DNA of 64,000 bases from Primula veris (GCA_963682055.1 OY821748.1:34083661-34147660); one strand, 5' to 3'; numbered from the stretch's first letter, positions 34,770-46,088 are shown. Numbers and translations are program-made. Notes: a model not told the origin generated them from the letters alone.

Positions 34770-35118
34770 AATCGAGGACAGTTTTTTGAGACCGAAAATA
34801 TAGATATTTGGGGACAAAATCATTCAGTATCAGAATAGTATCTTTGGGGACAGATTCATTCAGTTTCCAAATAACACTTTTGAGGACAGAATTATTCAGT
34901 CTCCGAATAGTATCTTAAGGGACAGATTTTTTACTGTCCCTGAAAATATATCTTTAGGAACAGTTGTAAAATTTTGGTCTCGAAAAACATTCTAGTACCA
35001 ACATAAGAGGACAGACGGGGAGACAAGTGAATTATGTCTCCAAATACATTTCGGCACCAAAAATGTATATTTGGAGACCATTATTGTTAGTCTCCAAAGG
35101 TGCAATCTGTTGTAGTGT
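34770..35118. repeat. CACTA subterminal repeats and right terminus
   Basis: At least six related blocks (GGACAGATTCATTCAGT..., AGTCTCCGAATAGTATCTT...) in both orientations fill this stretch. It ends in GCAATCTGTTGTAGTG (35103-35118), whose reverse complement starts CACTACAACAGATTGC. The terminus and the dense subterminal repeats are the diagnostic CACTA end structure. Confidence 0.8.
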
Positions 35119-36241
35119 ATCTGAAGAACTTTATTTTAGTACATAAATCACGTGAAGAGGCATTGGTAAGAATAGGCAGTAAGGATACATTTATTTAACT
35201 TGAGTAGCAGGATATGTAGTGAGCTGTTTAGGATGAATTTGTTATAGTGACAGGTGATGAATTTGTTAGCAAAATATAGTACCAGTTTTAGAATTGTTAA
35301 GAATTACTTCATTCTCTTTACATTTATCTTGATATTATTTCACTTAAACTTTCAGGGAATTGATAGGTTGGTTTCGCTTAAGACCGGTTGGGTGTTTCGC
35401 CTTGGGATTAGAGATTGGTTCCACTGCTCACACATTAATTGTTCTTGAATACTTTCGTAGTTTGTTTCGTAGTAGTTTAATCCAGGGTGGTCCGAACTCA
35501 TTGATGATCTAGGTTTTTACATCTTACAGGTCTAGTGTCACTATACGTAGGAACATATAAGGTGTTATTAACCTATACTTTTAAGTTAGAAAAATGGTTT
35601 AGTTTTTGGCTGTGGTTAACTTGTTATACATGTCAAGAGTAGGCTATCTGGGGAATTGGAAGGATTGGAAATAATATATATTTTTATCAGAGTTGCACAG
35701 TGAAAGCAAGAAAAAGAGAAATAGATGATGAGGGTAACTAGTTATTCATTTTATGTTTTTTTTTGTTGTTGAAAATACTCATTTTAGGACAAAACTTTCC
35801 AAGCCAGAAGACTGTGAAACTCAAAATTATTGTTATTCTTAAAATTCCATTCGCAAATAGTAAAAATTTTCACCAGAGCTGACACTGATACTTGAGATGA
35901 GCAAGTTTATGATTCTAGACTTAAGTTTTGGGACCAAGTGTGGAAGAGTGTAAAATCACGTATTTTATTATATTATATTATATTTAGTTAATCATGTTTT
36001 AAATTCTAGGATAGTTACGATATTTTGGTAACATGGTAGGATTATTTGGTATTTAGCAATTATTGAGGGGCCAAAGCAGACAGTATTGGTGGTAGTAAGC
36101 AGACGGTGGAGTTCTGATCGGAGAACCGGGTCGTTACAGTTAGTGTCTTATTATTCATTTTGTAAGTTATTAGTTCTAATTAAGATATAGATCAAATAGA
36201 AGATTACAACAATTCTACAAATAACACACAAAGGTTGGTCC
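35119..36241. other. Unassigned; possible gypsy LTR remnant
   Basis: The stretch ends in CGGAGAACCGGGTCGTTACAG near 36120, similar in style to the 3' end of chromovirus-type LTRs, but what follows (TTAGTGTCTT) is a poor match to the usual primer site. No second copy and no gene. Confidence 0.3.
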
Positions 36242-36246
36242 ATTAC

Positions 36247-37703
36247 TGAAATTACGTTTGCCTTATGTCTCGAATACAATTACCTGTTTCAGATGTAACT
36301 GAGTTTGGTTTCACTTGAGACTAAAGAGTTATGACACAATAGTAAATAACCCAATATGTTCGTTTACGAAGTTCAACGTCTTTCAACTTTTTATTAATAG
36401 GAAGAGAAAAATCTCTATCTTTGTACTTTGTATTCATAACAAAATATATTCTTAAAAACTATATATATATATATATATATATTGAAATTCCTATCCGCTG
36501 TTCTAGTTGCAGTTTTGCAGTTAGGTTCTAAGTGAGATTGCAACTACAGTTAGAACCCAGTATATAAATGGACAGAACTGTAAAAAGTTAAATGTACGTA
36601 AATGAAATCACACGCACATTTAACAACGGAGTTCACCTAACTAGGCTACGTCTCCGGGGCATTTACCCAGATTATGATATTATAAAAGCTTACAATATAG
36701 GACCCAAGTCTTAATGAAAAACTCTCAGATTCCCTCTAGGTTTTTCTGCCTATCTCTATATTGCTCCTACCTTATAACTATCACTTATAAATCAATGGCA
36801 TCCCACCATTGTTTTCTTTTTAAAGCTCACGTGTAGTCTCTCAAGAATGGGTTCTTTATAATTTAGAACACACACCTTTTACAAGCTAAGTTATAAACTA
36901 TTTATACAAGTAAAACAATCTTCTTGCTTCAAGATCTTTTATGATTGCTTTGACTTGTTTTGATTGACTTCAATCTTTCCATGTATGAGCAAACTCTTCA
37001 GCGTGGATTGACTCCAATCATCATTAGTATTTCCTGTTTAATAACAAGCTTGATAATAGGAGTTAGACTTTTCCTATAACTAGGAAACATATAAAGATAA
37101 TATCTTTTAGAGATAATATCTTTCCATATATATATGAAACACCTAACTCCATATTACATTCAATTTTTAAACGAATTATACTGAATATAGATAAGGAACA
37201 AAAGATTAAAACAAGTGATAAGGACAAGCATAAGAATAGAGATACATATTAAAAGGAAACATAACCTTATAAACTAATCTCTTTATATCTTTTAGGAAAT
37301 CTTTCCTTACCACTTTGATATTCTCAATAAACGCATACTAAACCTGTTAAGATCATATGAGAATATATCCTGCATACTTTAAAACAAATAATTATTAATA
37401 AAGAACAGTTATGCAGAATAACAGAACTAGACAGAATTCTGCTGAACAGCAGGTTGCAACTGAGGTTGCAACTGAGGTTGCAACATTACTTGAAACCTCC
37501 AATGCTGTCTAAGCAGGTTGTAACTGTGGTTGTAACTGAGCTTGTAACATTACTAGAAACCTATCAACATAGGTTGTAACTGAGGTTGCAACATTGCTTG
37601 AAACCTAACAACACCTGTCTTAGTTCATAATAAACAGATAGGATTATTTAGTGAAAACCATTAGACAACAAATAGAATTTAGACCAGAAATCTGGTCCTA
37701 ACA
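36247..37703 (-). repeat. 3' LTR of copia element 2
   Basis: On the minus strand it begins TGTTAGGACC after the polypurine tract and ends TTTCA. Its end region aligns by eye with the LTR at 3202-4029, for example the block ATGACACAATAGTAAATAA. It is 1457 bp against 828 bp in element 1. A (TA)n run lies at 36460-36482 and arrays of GTTGCAAC-type repeats at 36500-36558 and 37451-37592. Confidence 0.8.
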
Positions 37704-38940
37704 ATCTCCCCCTTTGTCATTGGTTTTGACAAATCATCTAAGTTTATATAAGCACTAATCCACCTGCAATTAGTTAGCAGTACAGTCTTTTACTGTATTT
37801 CATTTATCAGTGCTTTTGTAACACCTATTTAGCTCCCCCTGCAAGTTAGAATAGCAGGTATCATATAAGCACAGAATATCCATTCACAGATTTAATTTAA
37901 CCATAAACTCATCTCCCCCTATTTGTCATAAGCCAGACAAACTAGTCACGAGGTATGTCTGAATATGGTGCTTTCTCCCTTAAAGGTGCATCTCTGACAA
38001 CCTCTTCCTTGTCTTCTTCACTGCTTATGAAGAAACCATCATCACTGTTGGGGTTTTTAGAAGGGTTGGAGACATGGTTTCAACTACGGTTGGAACTGCA
38101 CTTAGAACTTCGCTGTGTGGGTGTCCAGAAAACTTAGGGTTTCTTTGTTAAATAGAAAAAGAGAGAGAGTAATTGTGATTATTGTAATTGATTTTGGATA
38201 TTAAAAGAGTTTAGTATAAATAGCAATAAAGTCCAAATCTTTTTACAATTAGAAAAAGATACACTCAAATCAATTTTGAAACAGAATCAATTTTAAAATA
38301 CAAAGAAATCATGTGGAAACAGTTTTTCAGACAGATAAATCAAGCAATAAATAAAGATCAACATTCCTTGTAAACATATATACCCAAAATTTGAAAATTC
38401 AAGAGTTGAAGCTTTTAAGGAAATTTGACTTGATTCAAGATAAAGATAGCAATTAGACAGATATTTAAGCTTTTGGAAAAAGAAAATCTAGCAATTTACC
38501 CAAGAAGATATGTTTATCATTGAATAACTCTAATAAAGATTAGATTTTAGGAGCTTATATTGAGCCAATCCGTTTTTATCTCTACACAAAAACTAGTTTG
38601 ATGACCTCAGCAAGGAAAGAGTATAAGTGATGTCAAAAATAACAAGACTTTGTCTTGACAGTTGTAAAATAGACTGAGGTTTCAACTGAGCTTGCAACCA
38701 GTATTTTTAACACGAGGTTTCAACTGAAGTTGTAACTGAACTTCTAACCAGTTATTGAGAGAATGAGGTTTCAACCGAGGTTGCAACTGAGCTTGCAACC
38801 TCAAACAAAATGTGCACTTTGTGCTTGCAACTCTATTACCAGAGAGGTTTTCAAGGACAAGTTACCTCACATCTGTTTTTGAGACACCAAAAAGCGGCTT
38901 TTTCAAAACAAAAACACCATAGCTCAATTAAGACTTAACC
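37704..38940 (-). other. pol-to-LTR spacer of copia element 2
   Basis: No intact gene. A GTTGCAAC/AACTGAG array lies at 38671-38802, just after the pol stop. A TATA-like box (TATAAATAG on +, TATTTATA on minus) lies at 38215-38224, followed on the minus strand by a CT-rich leader-like segment. A short acidic reading frame without an ATG ends at 37942 (FFISSEEDKEEVVRDAP). This may be the residue of a lost accessory ORF, in the place where the young element has ORF3. Confidence 0.5.
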
Positions 38941-41900
38941 TTAGAAATAAAAATTATTGAAGATATTCAATATAGACATATTTAGCAAGAATATTGAATT
39001 AGATTGATAATGACATACCCCTATGTCACTTCTTAATGATTCAAACTTGTTTGTATCAAGGGGTTTTGTGAAAATATCTGCTAATTGTCTTTCAGTTGAA
39101 ACATGTTCTAAAATTAAGCTCTTTTCTTCAACTAGTTCTCTTATAAAATGATGCATTAGATCAATATGTTTGGTTCTGGAATGTTGAACTGGATTTTTAG
39201 CTAAATCTATAGCACTTTTGTTATCACAAAACAGAGTTAATACTTCTTGTTTAACATTGTAATCAGTTAACATCTGTTTCATCCAAATTAATTGAGTGCA
39301 TCCACTTCCAGCTGCAACATATTCTGCTTCAGCAGTAGACAAAGATATGCAATTTTGCTTTTTACTGAACCAAGAAACAAGGTTGTTTCCAAAATAAAAA
39401 CACCCACCAGAAGTACTCTTTCTATCATCTATGTTTCCTGCCCAATCTGCATCACAGTAGCCACTAAGAAAATGGTTTGTATCTTTAGAATACCATAGGC
39501 CTAGATGAGGTGTTCCTTTTACATACCTTAGAATTCTTTTGACAGCTAGAAGATGAGGTTCTAAAGGATTTGCTTGATATCTGGCACAAAATCCTACACT
39601 TAAGCAAAGGTCTGGTCTACTAGCAGTTAAATACAGCAAACTTCCAATCATGGATCTATAAAGACTGGGACAAACACTTTTTCCTTTATTATTTTTAGAC
39701 AGTTTAAGGATAGTACTCATAGGAGTTCTCTTTTCTTTACTCTCACTTAGACCAAACTTCTTAACAAGATTGTCTGCATACTTACTTTGACATAGAAAAA
39801 TCCCTTTCTCATTCTGTTTAACTTGCAATCCTAGAAAGTAAGTCAATTCACCTCCACCACTCATTTCAAATTCATTTTTCATATCAGAAATGAATTCTTC
39901 TATCCTCTTATTAGAAGATGAGCCAAACACAATGTCATCAACATATATTTGAGCAACAATTATATCCTTTGTAGTTTTCTTTGTAAACAGAGTTTTATCA
40001 ACTCCCCCTCTTTTAAAACCTTTTTCAAGCAAAAACTTGGTTAATCTATCATACCAAGCTCTAGGGGCTTGCTTAAGACCATACAAGGCCTTTTTCAGCA
40101 AATAAACATGTTCAGGAAAGTTAGGATCTTCAAATCCCTTAGGTTGACAGACATAAACCTCTTCATTAATCACACCATTAAGAAAAGCACTCTTTATGTC
40201 AAGTTGAAACAGTTTAAAATCATACAGACATGCAAGAGATAGTAGCATTCTAATGGATTCAATTCTAGCTACAGGAGCAAAGGTTTCATCAAAGTCAATT
40301 CCCTCAATCTGTGTATAACCCTGAGCTACCAACCTAACTTTATTCCTGATAATCACTCCATCCTCATCACTTTTATTTCTAAAAATACATTTAGTCCCTA
40401 TAACATTTTTATTAGAAGGTCTGGGTACTAAAGTCCATACATCATTTCTCTCAAATTGAGCCAATTCATCCTGCATAGCTAGAATCCATTCACTATCTTC
40501 TAGAGCTTCTTTTATATTCTTAGGTTCTAACTGAGAGATATAACAAGCAAAGTGAACAACATTATTTCTTTTACCTCTGGTTTTCATACCTGAAGTAACT
40601 TCTCCTATGACATTGTCAAGAGAATGATTTTTCTGAGTCCTTACATAGCGAGGCCTGCTAGTTGACTGAGCATGAGAACTTTCTTCTTCTTCTTCAGATT
40701 CAGCAGCATTCTCGGTTTCAACTGCGGTTCCAACCTCAGTTCCAACCTCAGTTATAACCTCAGTTGCAACTGGACTTCCAACCACTCTGGGACTTCCAGT
40801 TTGTTGAGTTTCTTCTTTCTCTTTTTCTGTAGTCTCAGCCTGTTCATCATCACCTGTAATCTCATCAATAGTTTTTAGGTCATCAAATAACACATTATAA
40901 GATTCCATAACACAGTTTGTTCTTTGATTGAAGACTCTAAATGCTCTACTATTCTGAGCATAACCAAGAAAAATCCCTTTATCACTTTTAGAGTCAAATT
41001 TACCAAGATGCTCTCTATCTCTTAGAATGTAGCAAACACATCCAAAAACTTGAAAATACCTTACATTGGGTTTTCTACCTTTCCATATTTCATAAGCTGT
41101 CATGGAAGTACCTTTAGTAATATAAACTCTATTAACTATATGACAGGCAGTATTAACAGCTTCAGCCCAAAATCTGTTGGCAAGTTTCTTAGAGTTAAGC
41201 ATTACTCTAGCCATTTCCTGAATGGTTCTATTTTTCCTTTCAACTATGCCATTTTGCTGTGGAGTCTTAGGAGCAGAGAACTCATGACTTATACCTAAGG
41301 AGTTGCAAAATTCTCTAAACTTGATGTTTTCAAATTCAGTTCCATGATCACTTCTAATCCTAGCAATATTACCACTAGTGGAACCTTTTTCAAGTTGCAG
41401 TTTTAAGCACAGAGTTTTGAATAGTTCAAAAGTTTCAGACTTATCCTTTAAGAACACTACCCAAGAGTATCTAGAGAAATCATCTACAACTACCAAAATG
41501 TACTTCTTACCACCTATACTAGCAGTTTGCATAGGACCCATCAAGTCAATGTGAAGAAGTTCTAAGACTCTCTTAGTGTAGATTTGACTAGTACTTTTGT
41601 GAATACTTTTGGTTTGTTTGCCTATAGCACAATCACCACAGACACTTTGAGTTTTAGCACTAAGTTTAGGAATTCCTCTTATCAATTCCTTTTTGACAAG
41701 CTTATCTAAAGTTTTGTAATTCACATGCCCAAGTCTTTTATGCCAAATATCTACATTATTAGTAATGGCTTGATTACACCTACTTTGAGGAAATTCTTTT
41801 TCAGCTTTTTTAAACACATAGCAGCTGTTGGTTGATCTAACTCCAGTCATGATTAAATCATTGTTAAGATTAGTAATTAGACACCTTTCTTTGTCAAATT

Positions 41901-42759
41901 TAACAGTCATTTCATTATCACAGAGTTGACTGATACTAATAAGATTAGCTTTTAGACCATCTACAAGAAAAACATCCTCAATATTAGGCATTCCAGGTTT
42001 GTTTAAGGTACCTTTACCAACAATTTTACCTGTATCTCCACCTCCAAACACAACAGTGTTTCCTGTAAGAATGGTGACATTTTTTAGGAGACTTGCAGTA
42101 CCTGTCATGTGCTTAGAGCATCCACTGTCAAAATACCAATCATTAGAAGTAACAGCATTTAGAGAAGTAATAACAGCTTTGTTGTTAGCAATTAAAGTAG
42201 CTTTTTCTTTTACTTTCCAGACCCATTTCAAATTTTTATTGACAGAAGCCAACCAGGTTTTCTGGGAAATATACTTTCTGTTTCTTTTTAAATAAGACTG
42301 GATTTCAGAATGACCAGGTTTTTTACAGAAATTACACAACTTCAACCTAAAGTTATTTTTATCCCTAAAGCTATTCAGTTTATTCATGGTTGCAACTTTG
42401 GTTGTAACTGAGCTTCCAACCTTCTTTACATAAACCTGAGTTTTATTCCTGGTTGCAACTCTGGTTGCAACTGAGCTTCTAACCTTGTGGTCAAAATCAT
42501 GAGTTTTAGCTTTAGCAACAGCTTCAATAAAAGTAGTTTTTCCTGTACTCTTACCACCATAGTAACCTAGACCACTGATATCTTTGGAGCCTCTAGAATA
42601 TGACAGCATGTCATCTAATTTATCTGAAGCAGAAACATTCAGCAGTTTTATTTTCTTTCTAGTTTCAGTAAGTTCAGCCAGTTGTAAGTTAAGCTTCTCA
42701 GTAAGACTTTTAACCTCATCCTTTAGATTAACATTAAGTTGATTGTGTAGCCTCCGCAA
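38941..42759 (-). CDS. copia gag-pol polyprotein, 5'-truncated, single open frame
   Basis: 1272 codons open without interruption; there is no ATG at the start, because the frame simply enters from the truncation. Order: gag coiled coil (residues about 10-60), a degenerate zinc knuckle (CNFCKKPGHSEIQSY, about 142; last Cys lost), aspartic protease WYFDSGCSKHMTG (Asp about 211), integrase zinc region (HKRLGHVNYKTL ... CGDCAIGKQ), integrase core with IDLMGPM, RSDHGTEFE and QQNGIVERKNRT (D, D, E all present), RT with FKLFQLDIKSAFLNG and YVDDIVFGS (about 940), and RNase H with CDADWA and CDNKSAID, ending ADIFTKPL and a short tail. All pol catalytic motifs look intact. Gag and pol share one frame, unlike the element at 44964-54526. 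Confidence 0.9.
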   Translation of the reverse strand: MRRLHNQLNVNLKDEVKSLTEKLNLQLAELTETRKKIKLLNVSASDKLDDMLSYSRGSKDISGLGYYGGKSTGKTTFIEAVAKAKTHDFDHKVRSSVATRVATRNKTQVYVKKVGSSVTTKVATMNKLNSFRDKNNFRLKLCNFCKKPGHSEIQSYLKRNRKYISQKTWLASVNKNLKWVWKVKEKATLIANNKAVITSLNAVTSNDWYFDSGCSKHMTGTASLLKNVTILTGNTVVFGGGDTGKIVGKGTLNKPGMPNIEDVFLVDGLKANLISISQLCDNEMTVKFDKERCLITNLNNDLIMTGVRSTNSCYVFKKAEKEFPQSRCNQAITNNVDIWHKRLGHVNYKTLDKLVKKELIRGIPKLSAKTQSVCGDCAIGKQTKSIHKSTSQIYTKRVLELLHIDLMGPMQTASIGGKKYILVVVDDFSRYSWVVFLKDKSETFELFKTLCLKLQLEKGSTSGNIARIRSDHGTEFENIKFREFCNSLGISHEFSAPKTPQQNGIVERKNRTIQEMARVMLNSKKLANRFWAEAVNTACHIVNRVYITKGTSMTAYEIWKGRKPNVRYFQVFGCVCYILRDREHLGKFDSKSDKGIFLGYAQNSRAFRVFNQRTNCVMESYNVLFDDLKTIDEITGDDEQAETTEKEKEETQQTGSPRVVGSPVATEVITEVGTEVGTAVETENAAESEEEEESSHAQSTSRPRYVRTQKNHSLDNVIGEVTSGMKTRGKRNNVVHFACYISQLEPKNIKEALEDSEWILAMQDELAQFERNDVWTLVPRPSNKNVIGTKCIFRNKSDEDGVIIRNKVRLVAQGYTQIEGIDFDETFAPVARIESIRMLLSLACLYDFKLFQLDIKSAFLNGVINEEVYVCQPKGFEDPNFPEHVYLLKKALYGLKQAPRAWYDRLTKFLLEKGFKRGGVDKTLFTKKTTKDIIVAQIYVDDIVFGSSSNKRIEEFISDMKNEFEMSGGGELTYFLGLQVKQNEKGIFLCQSKYADNLVKKFGLSESKEKRTPMSTILKLSKNNKGKSVCPSLYRSMIGSLLYLTASRPDLCLSVGFCARYQANPLEPHLLAVKRILRYVKGTPHLGLWYSKDTNHFLSGYCDADWAGNIDDRKSTSGGCFYFGNNLVSWFSKKQNCISLSTAEAEYVAAGSGCTQLIWMKQMLTDYNVKQEVLTLFCDNKSAIDLAKNPVQHSRTKHIDLMHHFIRELVEEKSLILEHVSTERQLADIFTKPLDTNKFESLRSDIGVCHYQSNSIFLLNMSILNIFNNFYF

Positions 42760-43330
42760 TTATGGTATGTCACAATTGAAAATCGTAAACCCACATTTAT
42801 GTTGTTGTTGATCTCGCCTAGTATAAATATGTCCCTACCCTTAGCATAAACACTCACTCACTCATTCACAACACACATCACAACATATTACAGAGACACA
42901 GTACCCCATCACAAAAGTCTCACACCGTGTAGCGCCACCGCTTAAGCCGCTGCATTAGCAGATGTTTTATCTTGAGAGTCATTTATACAAACAAGCCAGA
43001 AGCTAAAATTTGGCATACAAATAGAATTTAAGGAGAAACGGTTTACCGTTTATCTTGTATGTCTTTTATTTATTATTTTCCTGCATATTATATTTTTTTG
43101 CATTTTCTATTTTATTTCCTGCTATTACTTATTATGTCCTTTTACTTTCTGCATTTTTCTTTCAGTAGCTTTTAGTCTTTTTGTTATTTACATTTCAGTC
43201 CAATAGTTTATGTAATCTACTTTCCAGTCCTACTTCTTTTCATAATTACATTTCAATCCCTGTAATTTATATTCCAGCAATGAAACCCTTTATGTTTCTT
43301 TTTATTCTGTTAAGACAAAAATTTTATTTA
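42760..43330 (+). other. Promoter-like stretch of unknown origin
   Basis: Just beyond the truncation lies TATAAATATG near 42823, then a CA-rich leader (ACTCACTCACTCATTCACAAC). It has the look of an LTR or gene promoter, but no gene or matching repeat follows. Confidence 0.3.
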
Positions 43331-43339
43331 ATTACAAAC

Positions 43340-43640
43340 AAATCCGTCAGCTTTTTACAACACCAACTTCATATACTTTCGTTTAATCGTTTACTTCTAA
43401 AGTGTTTGTTCATAAAAATCTGTAAAATTTGATATTTTATATAACTTTTTATGTTTAATTGTTTGTTTGGCAATTTATAATATACTAATATTAATAAATA
43501 CCAAAAAATATAAAATGTCAAATTTTACAGATTTTTTTGAACAAACACTTTCGAAATAAACATAACGTTGATTTAAAAAATATAATCGAAAAATAATTAC
43601 AAATATATATTAAAAATATAAACTGACTAAAATCTGACCA
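43340..43640. repeat. Inverted-repeat element (MITE-like)
   Basis: AAGTGTTTGTTCATAAAAAT and the following 24 bases (43400-43443) are the near-perfect reverse complement of 43507-43551. Weaker pairing extends outward (CCGTCAGCTTT near 43346 against AAACTGACTAA near 43620), suggesting an element of about 300 bp with no coding capacity. Confidence 0.65.
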
Positions 43641-44355
43641 TACTAACATGAGAAAATTTGAATCCCACTTTATAAGTCCAATTTATATATAAAAAAAAAA
43701 CATAATATGTTAGCTAAAATTTCCAGTAACGCTATAGAGACAAATTGGCTCAACCAGACTAATTGCCAGATAGTCGTTCATGTAATTTTTAGAATTCTTT
43801 TTACACCCCAAGCAAAACAAAAATAAAAGGTCAAATATAATATTTATGGAACCCTATGTGAGACTACTCTAAACTTAAATATTAATTAAAAAAATTAATG
43901 ATTTTAATGTGTTTTATTTGATAATTCAACAAAATAAGAACTCAAATATAATATTATAGAATCATATTTGAGACTATCATAAAGTTAAATATTAATTAAA
44001 AATATTAAATATTTGGCCGAATAGCAGACTATTAAATTTCGGGATGAAAATAAAATTCTAAATTTACATTAAGATCTGATTTGTTTAGATTATACCTGAG
44101 TCTATCTGACTAATTAGTATTATTGTAAAATTACCCGTACGTTATTGTCAAATTAATTATTTGTGAAAAAGTAAAGAGTCAAATTTAGAAATTAGGTATA
44201 AAAGTTTAATGGATTTCATAGTGGACTTACATGAAATGGAACATATATTATTCGGCCCTTACACAAAATCTACATTACCATTTCCAGACAGACAAGACAT
44301 AGAGTATCCGCTAATTGGTGATTAGTACTCGTTCTAAGTACTCTTCTACTACTAT
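43641..44355. other. AT-rich intergenic, no gene seen
   Basis: No recognisable gene. It ends at the AGTAT target duplication of the next element (44356-44360). Confidence 0.4.
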
Positions 44356-44360
44356 AGTAT

Positions 44361-44585
44361 TGTTTTAGTATATTATTGGCCATCTTGGCCCTTACTCTAT
44401 TAGGCCTACTTGGGCTTTCCTAGCATATGTAACTCTAGCCTCTATTATATAAAGAGGGTCACGGATCTCTTGATGTATCTCTCTATCACTTATTAATGAA
44501 TAAAGAACCGTCTTGTTGTCTATCTCTATATTCTCTCTATATCTACTATATACATATCTATACTGAGCTAATAAGTCTCATAACA
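44361..44585 (+). repeat. Left LTR of the short-LTR element
   Basis: It begins TGTTTTAG and ends ATAACA. It contains CTTACTCTATTAGGCC, a TATATAAAGAGGG box near 44449 and AATAAAGAACC near 44499, a possible polyadenylation signal. Confidence 0.85.
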
Positions 44586-44963
44586 AGTATTAGACTGTTA
44601 GTAAGCATGCAATTGTGGTCACGTTATTTTCATCCCGAAATTATGACAGACTGATAATATGAGCAAATTATGACAGGGAACCATGCACCATTGCCTGAAG
44701 TTAACATATAATAGACTGGCCTAATGGAAACTTGCAATACAGGTAGACTCCTTAGCGAAAGTGTGTTCAGACCTGTAGCTCCAATACCACCAATGTTAAA
44801 CGAGTTCGTTTATTTGGTTATTCGTAAAGAAGAGTGATGAGAATAATGAGATTGTAGAATGTTTGCCTAGTAGCGCAAGACTTCTCTTACACCTTGGAAT
44901 TGATTATGAGATGGTTTATTTTCTCATAATGAACGTTATAACGGTCCTCTACTTTATCAGTTT
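44586..44963 (+). other. 5' internal part of the short-LTR element
   Basis: No gene and no standard tRNA-Met primer site. The first 18 bases repeat the sequence found outside the right LTR (see findings). Confidence 0.5.
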
Positions 44964-46088
44964 TGTTGGTCCGTAGGTGTCTAAACCTTAGAGAGGGGGG
45001 GGGGGGGGGGGGTGAATAAGGTTTTCGTACGTTTTTCGCGGAATAAAATCTATGTGTTATTAACTAAGCAAATTAGCGGTTTTTATAACTTAAACAATTT
45101 CGTTAACAAATAAATGCTAATTTAATCTATGCAAGTAATGAATATAAGCAATTAATAATTTGCGAAAAGTAAAAGTTGAGGGAAAAGAAATCACGCAAGA
45201 TTTATAGAGGTTCGGCAAAACGCGTCTACGTCCTCTCCTCGGTATTTTCACTACCGAGTGTTTCACTAAAAAATCTTCGTTCCAAGGTTACACCTTAACG
45301 AGCTTAATCAACCGATTACGCTCCCCCTCACTTTATGAGTATCCCGAATAAATGACCTAGAGCTTTTAAGCTACACTTGCTTAAAAGCCTCTACCCAATC
45401 ACTCGCTCACAAATGAGTTTATAAAATACTCTTTTACAAGATTGATTTTGTATAAATCACTCACTAACAAGTAATATCTCGATGTTAATAAGATTACAAA
45501 GTAATACGCTCGAGAATGGTTTATGATTACAAGTGAGAGAATTTGGATTATAAACTTGTGTATGATTTCTTGAATTCTTGAGAAAGCTTGGTGGTTGTTC
45601 TCCAAAGAGATTGAGGGCTATTTGTAGAGCAAATTTGGTCCTCAATTAATTTCAGACCGTTGCTGGTTGTTGGCTGAATTAAATGCTGGATATTTGCAGT
45701 TCGCCCAATTTTCAGGAAAAGCTTAAAAGCTGGAATTTGAAATTCTACTGAAACGATCGGTCGTTTCTGAAAAACGATCGGTCGTTTTTCATCTGTGCTC
45801 ACTGGAAGAAATTTTGCACTGAAATGATCGATCGTTTATGCTTATGGATCAGTCGTTTTTGTTCTGGGCATGTTTTCGGTTTTCTCGACAAACTTCGAAA
45901 CCCCGTAACTAATTCGTTTCAAATCCGATTGTGGTTCCGCTTGAACCATTGGCTTCGTAATTACGCATTCTATCATTTTGAACCTTTAACACACTCAATA
46001 AATGATTAGTACGCAAAACGAGCTTTTATCATGTTTTACAAATATTGTTATCATCAAAATAATCGATTAGAAGAATCAACGTTCAACA
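44964..46088 (-). repeat. 3' LTR of the young copia element
   Basis: The + strand starts TGTTGGTCC and ends GTTCAACA. A run of about 18-20 G at 44993-45012 makes it longer than the other copy. The ACGATCGGTCGT array is at 45751-45860. Confidence 0.95.
45751..45860. promoter_or_regulatory. Palindromic array in the 3' LTR
   Basis: Four copies or variants of AAACGATCGGTCGTTT lie at 45751, 45771, 45822 (ATGATCGATCGTTT) and 45845 (GGATCAGTCGTTTTT). Each is a near-perfect inverted repeat. They lie upstream of the LTR's TATA-like box on the minus strand and are probable protein-binding sites. Confidence 0.6.

Larger units (their letters stand above)
16624..35118 (+). mobile_element. CACTA (En/Spm) element, split by a gypsy insertion
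   Basis: Order on the + strand: a TNP2-type transposase fragment, the Tat gypsy insertion (16813-27553), the rest of TNP2 with DUF4218-like and DUF4216-like regions, an array of duplicated exons, a PF03004-type gene, subterminal repeats, and the terminus ATCTGTTGTAGTG ending at 35118 (reverse complement CACTACAACAGAT). The left terminus and the 5' part of TNP2 are missing; they are replaced by the gag-only remnant at 12040-16630. Both genes carry frameshifts. Confidence 0.8.
36247..42752 (-). mobile_element. SIRE/Maximus-like Ty1-copia element 2, 5'-truncated
   Basis: Minus orientation. Present: the end of gag, all of pol in one frame, a 1.2 kb spacer, a polypurine tract (minus CAAAGGGGGAGAT) and a 3' LTR (36247-37703). 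Missing: the gag N-terminus, primer site and 5' LTR; homology stops at about 42752 in the middle of a gag coiled coil. A possible target duplication ATTAC (36242-36246) cannot be paired because the other end is gone. Same family as the element at 1-4029. The dispersed GTTGCAAC repeat is described under findings. Confidence 0.88.

Noticed and set aside
37955..38137. Plus-strand 60-codon frame in the copia element 2 spacer
   Set aside because: It is antisense to the acidic frame and Ser/Leu-rich only because of that. No start context or domain supports it.
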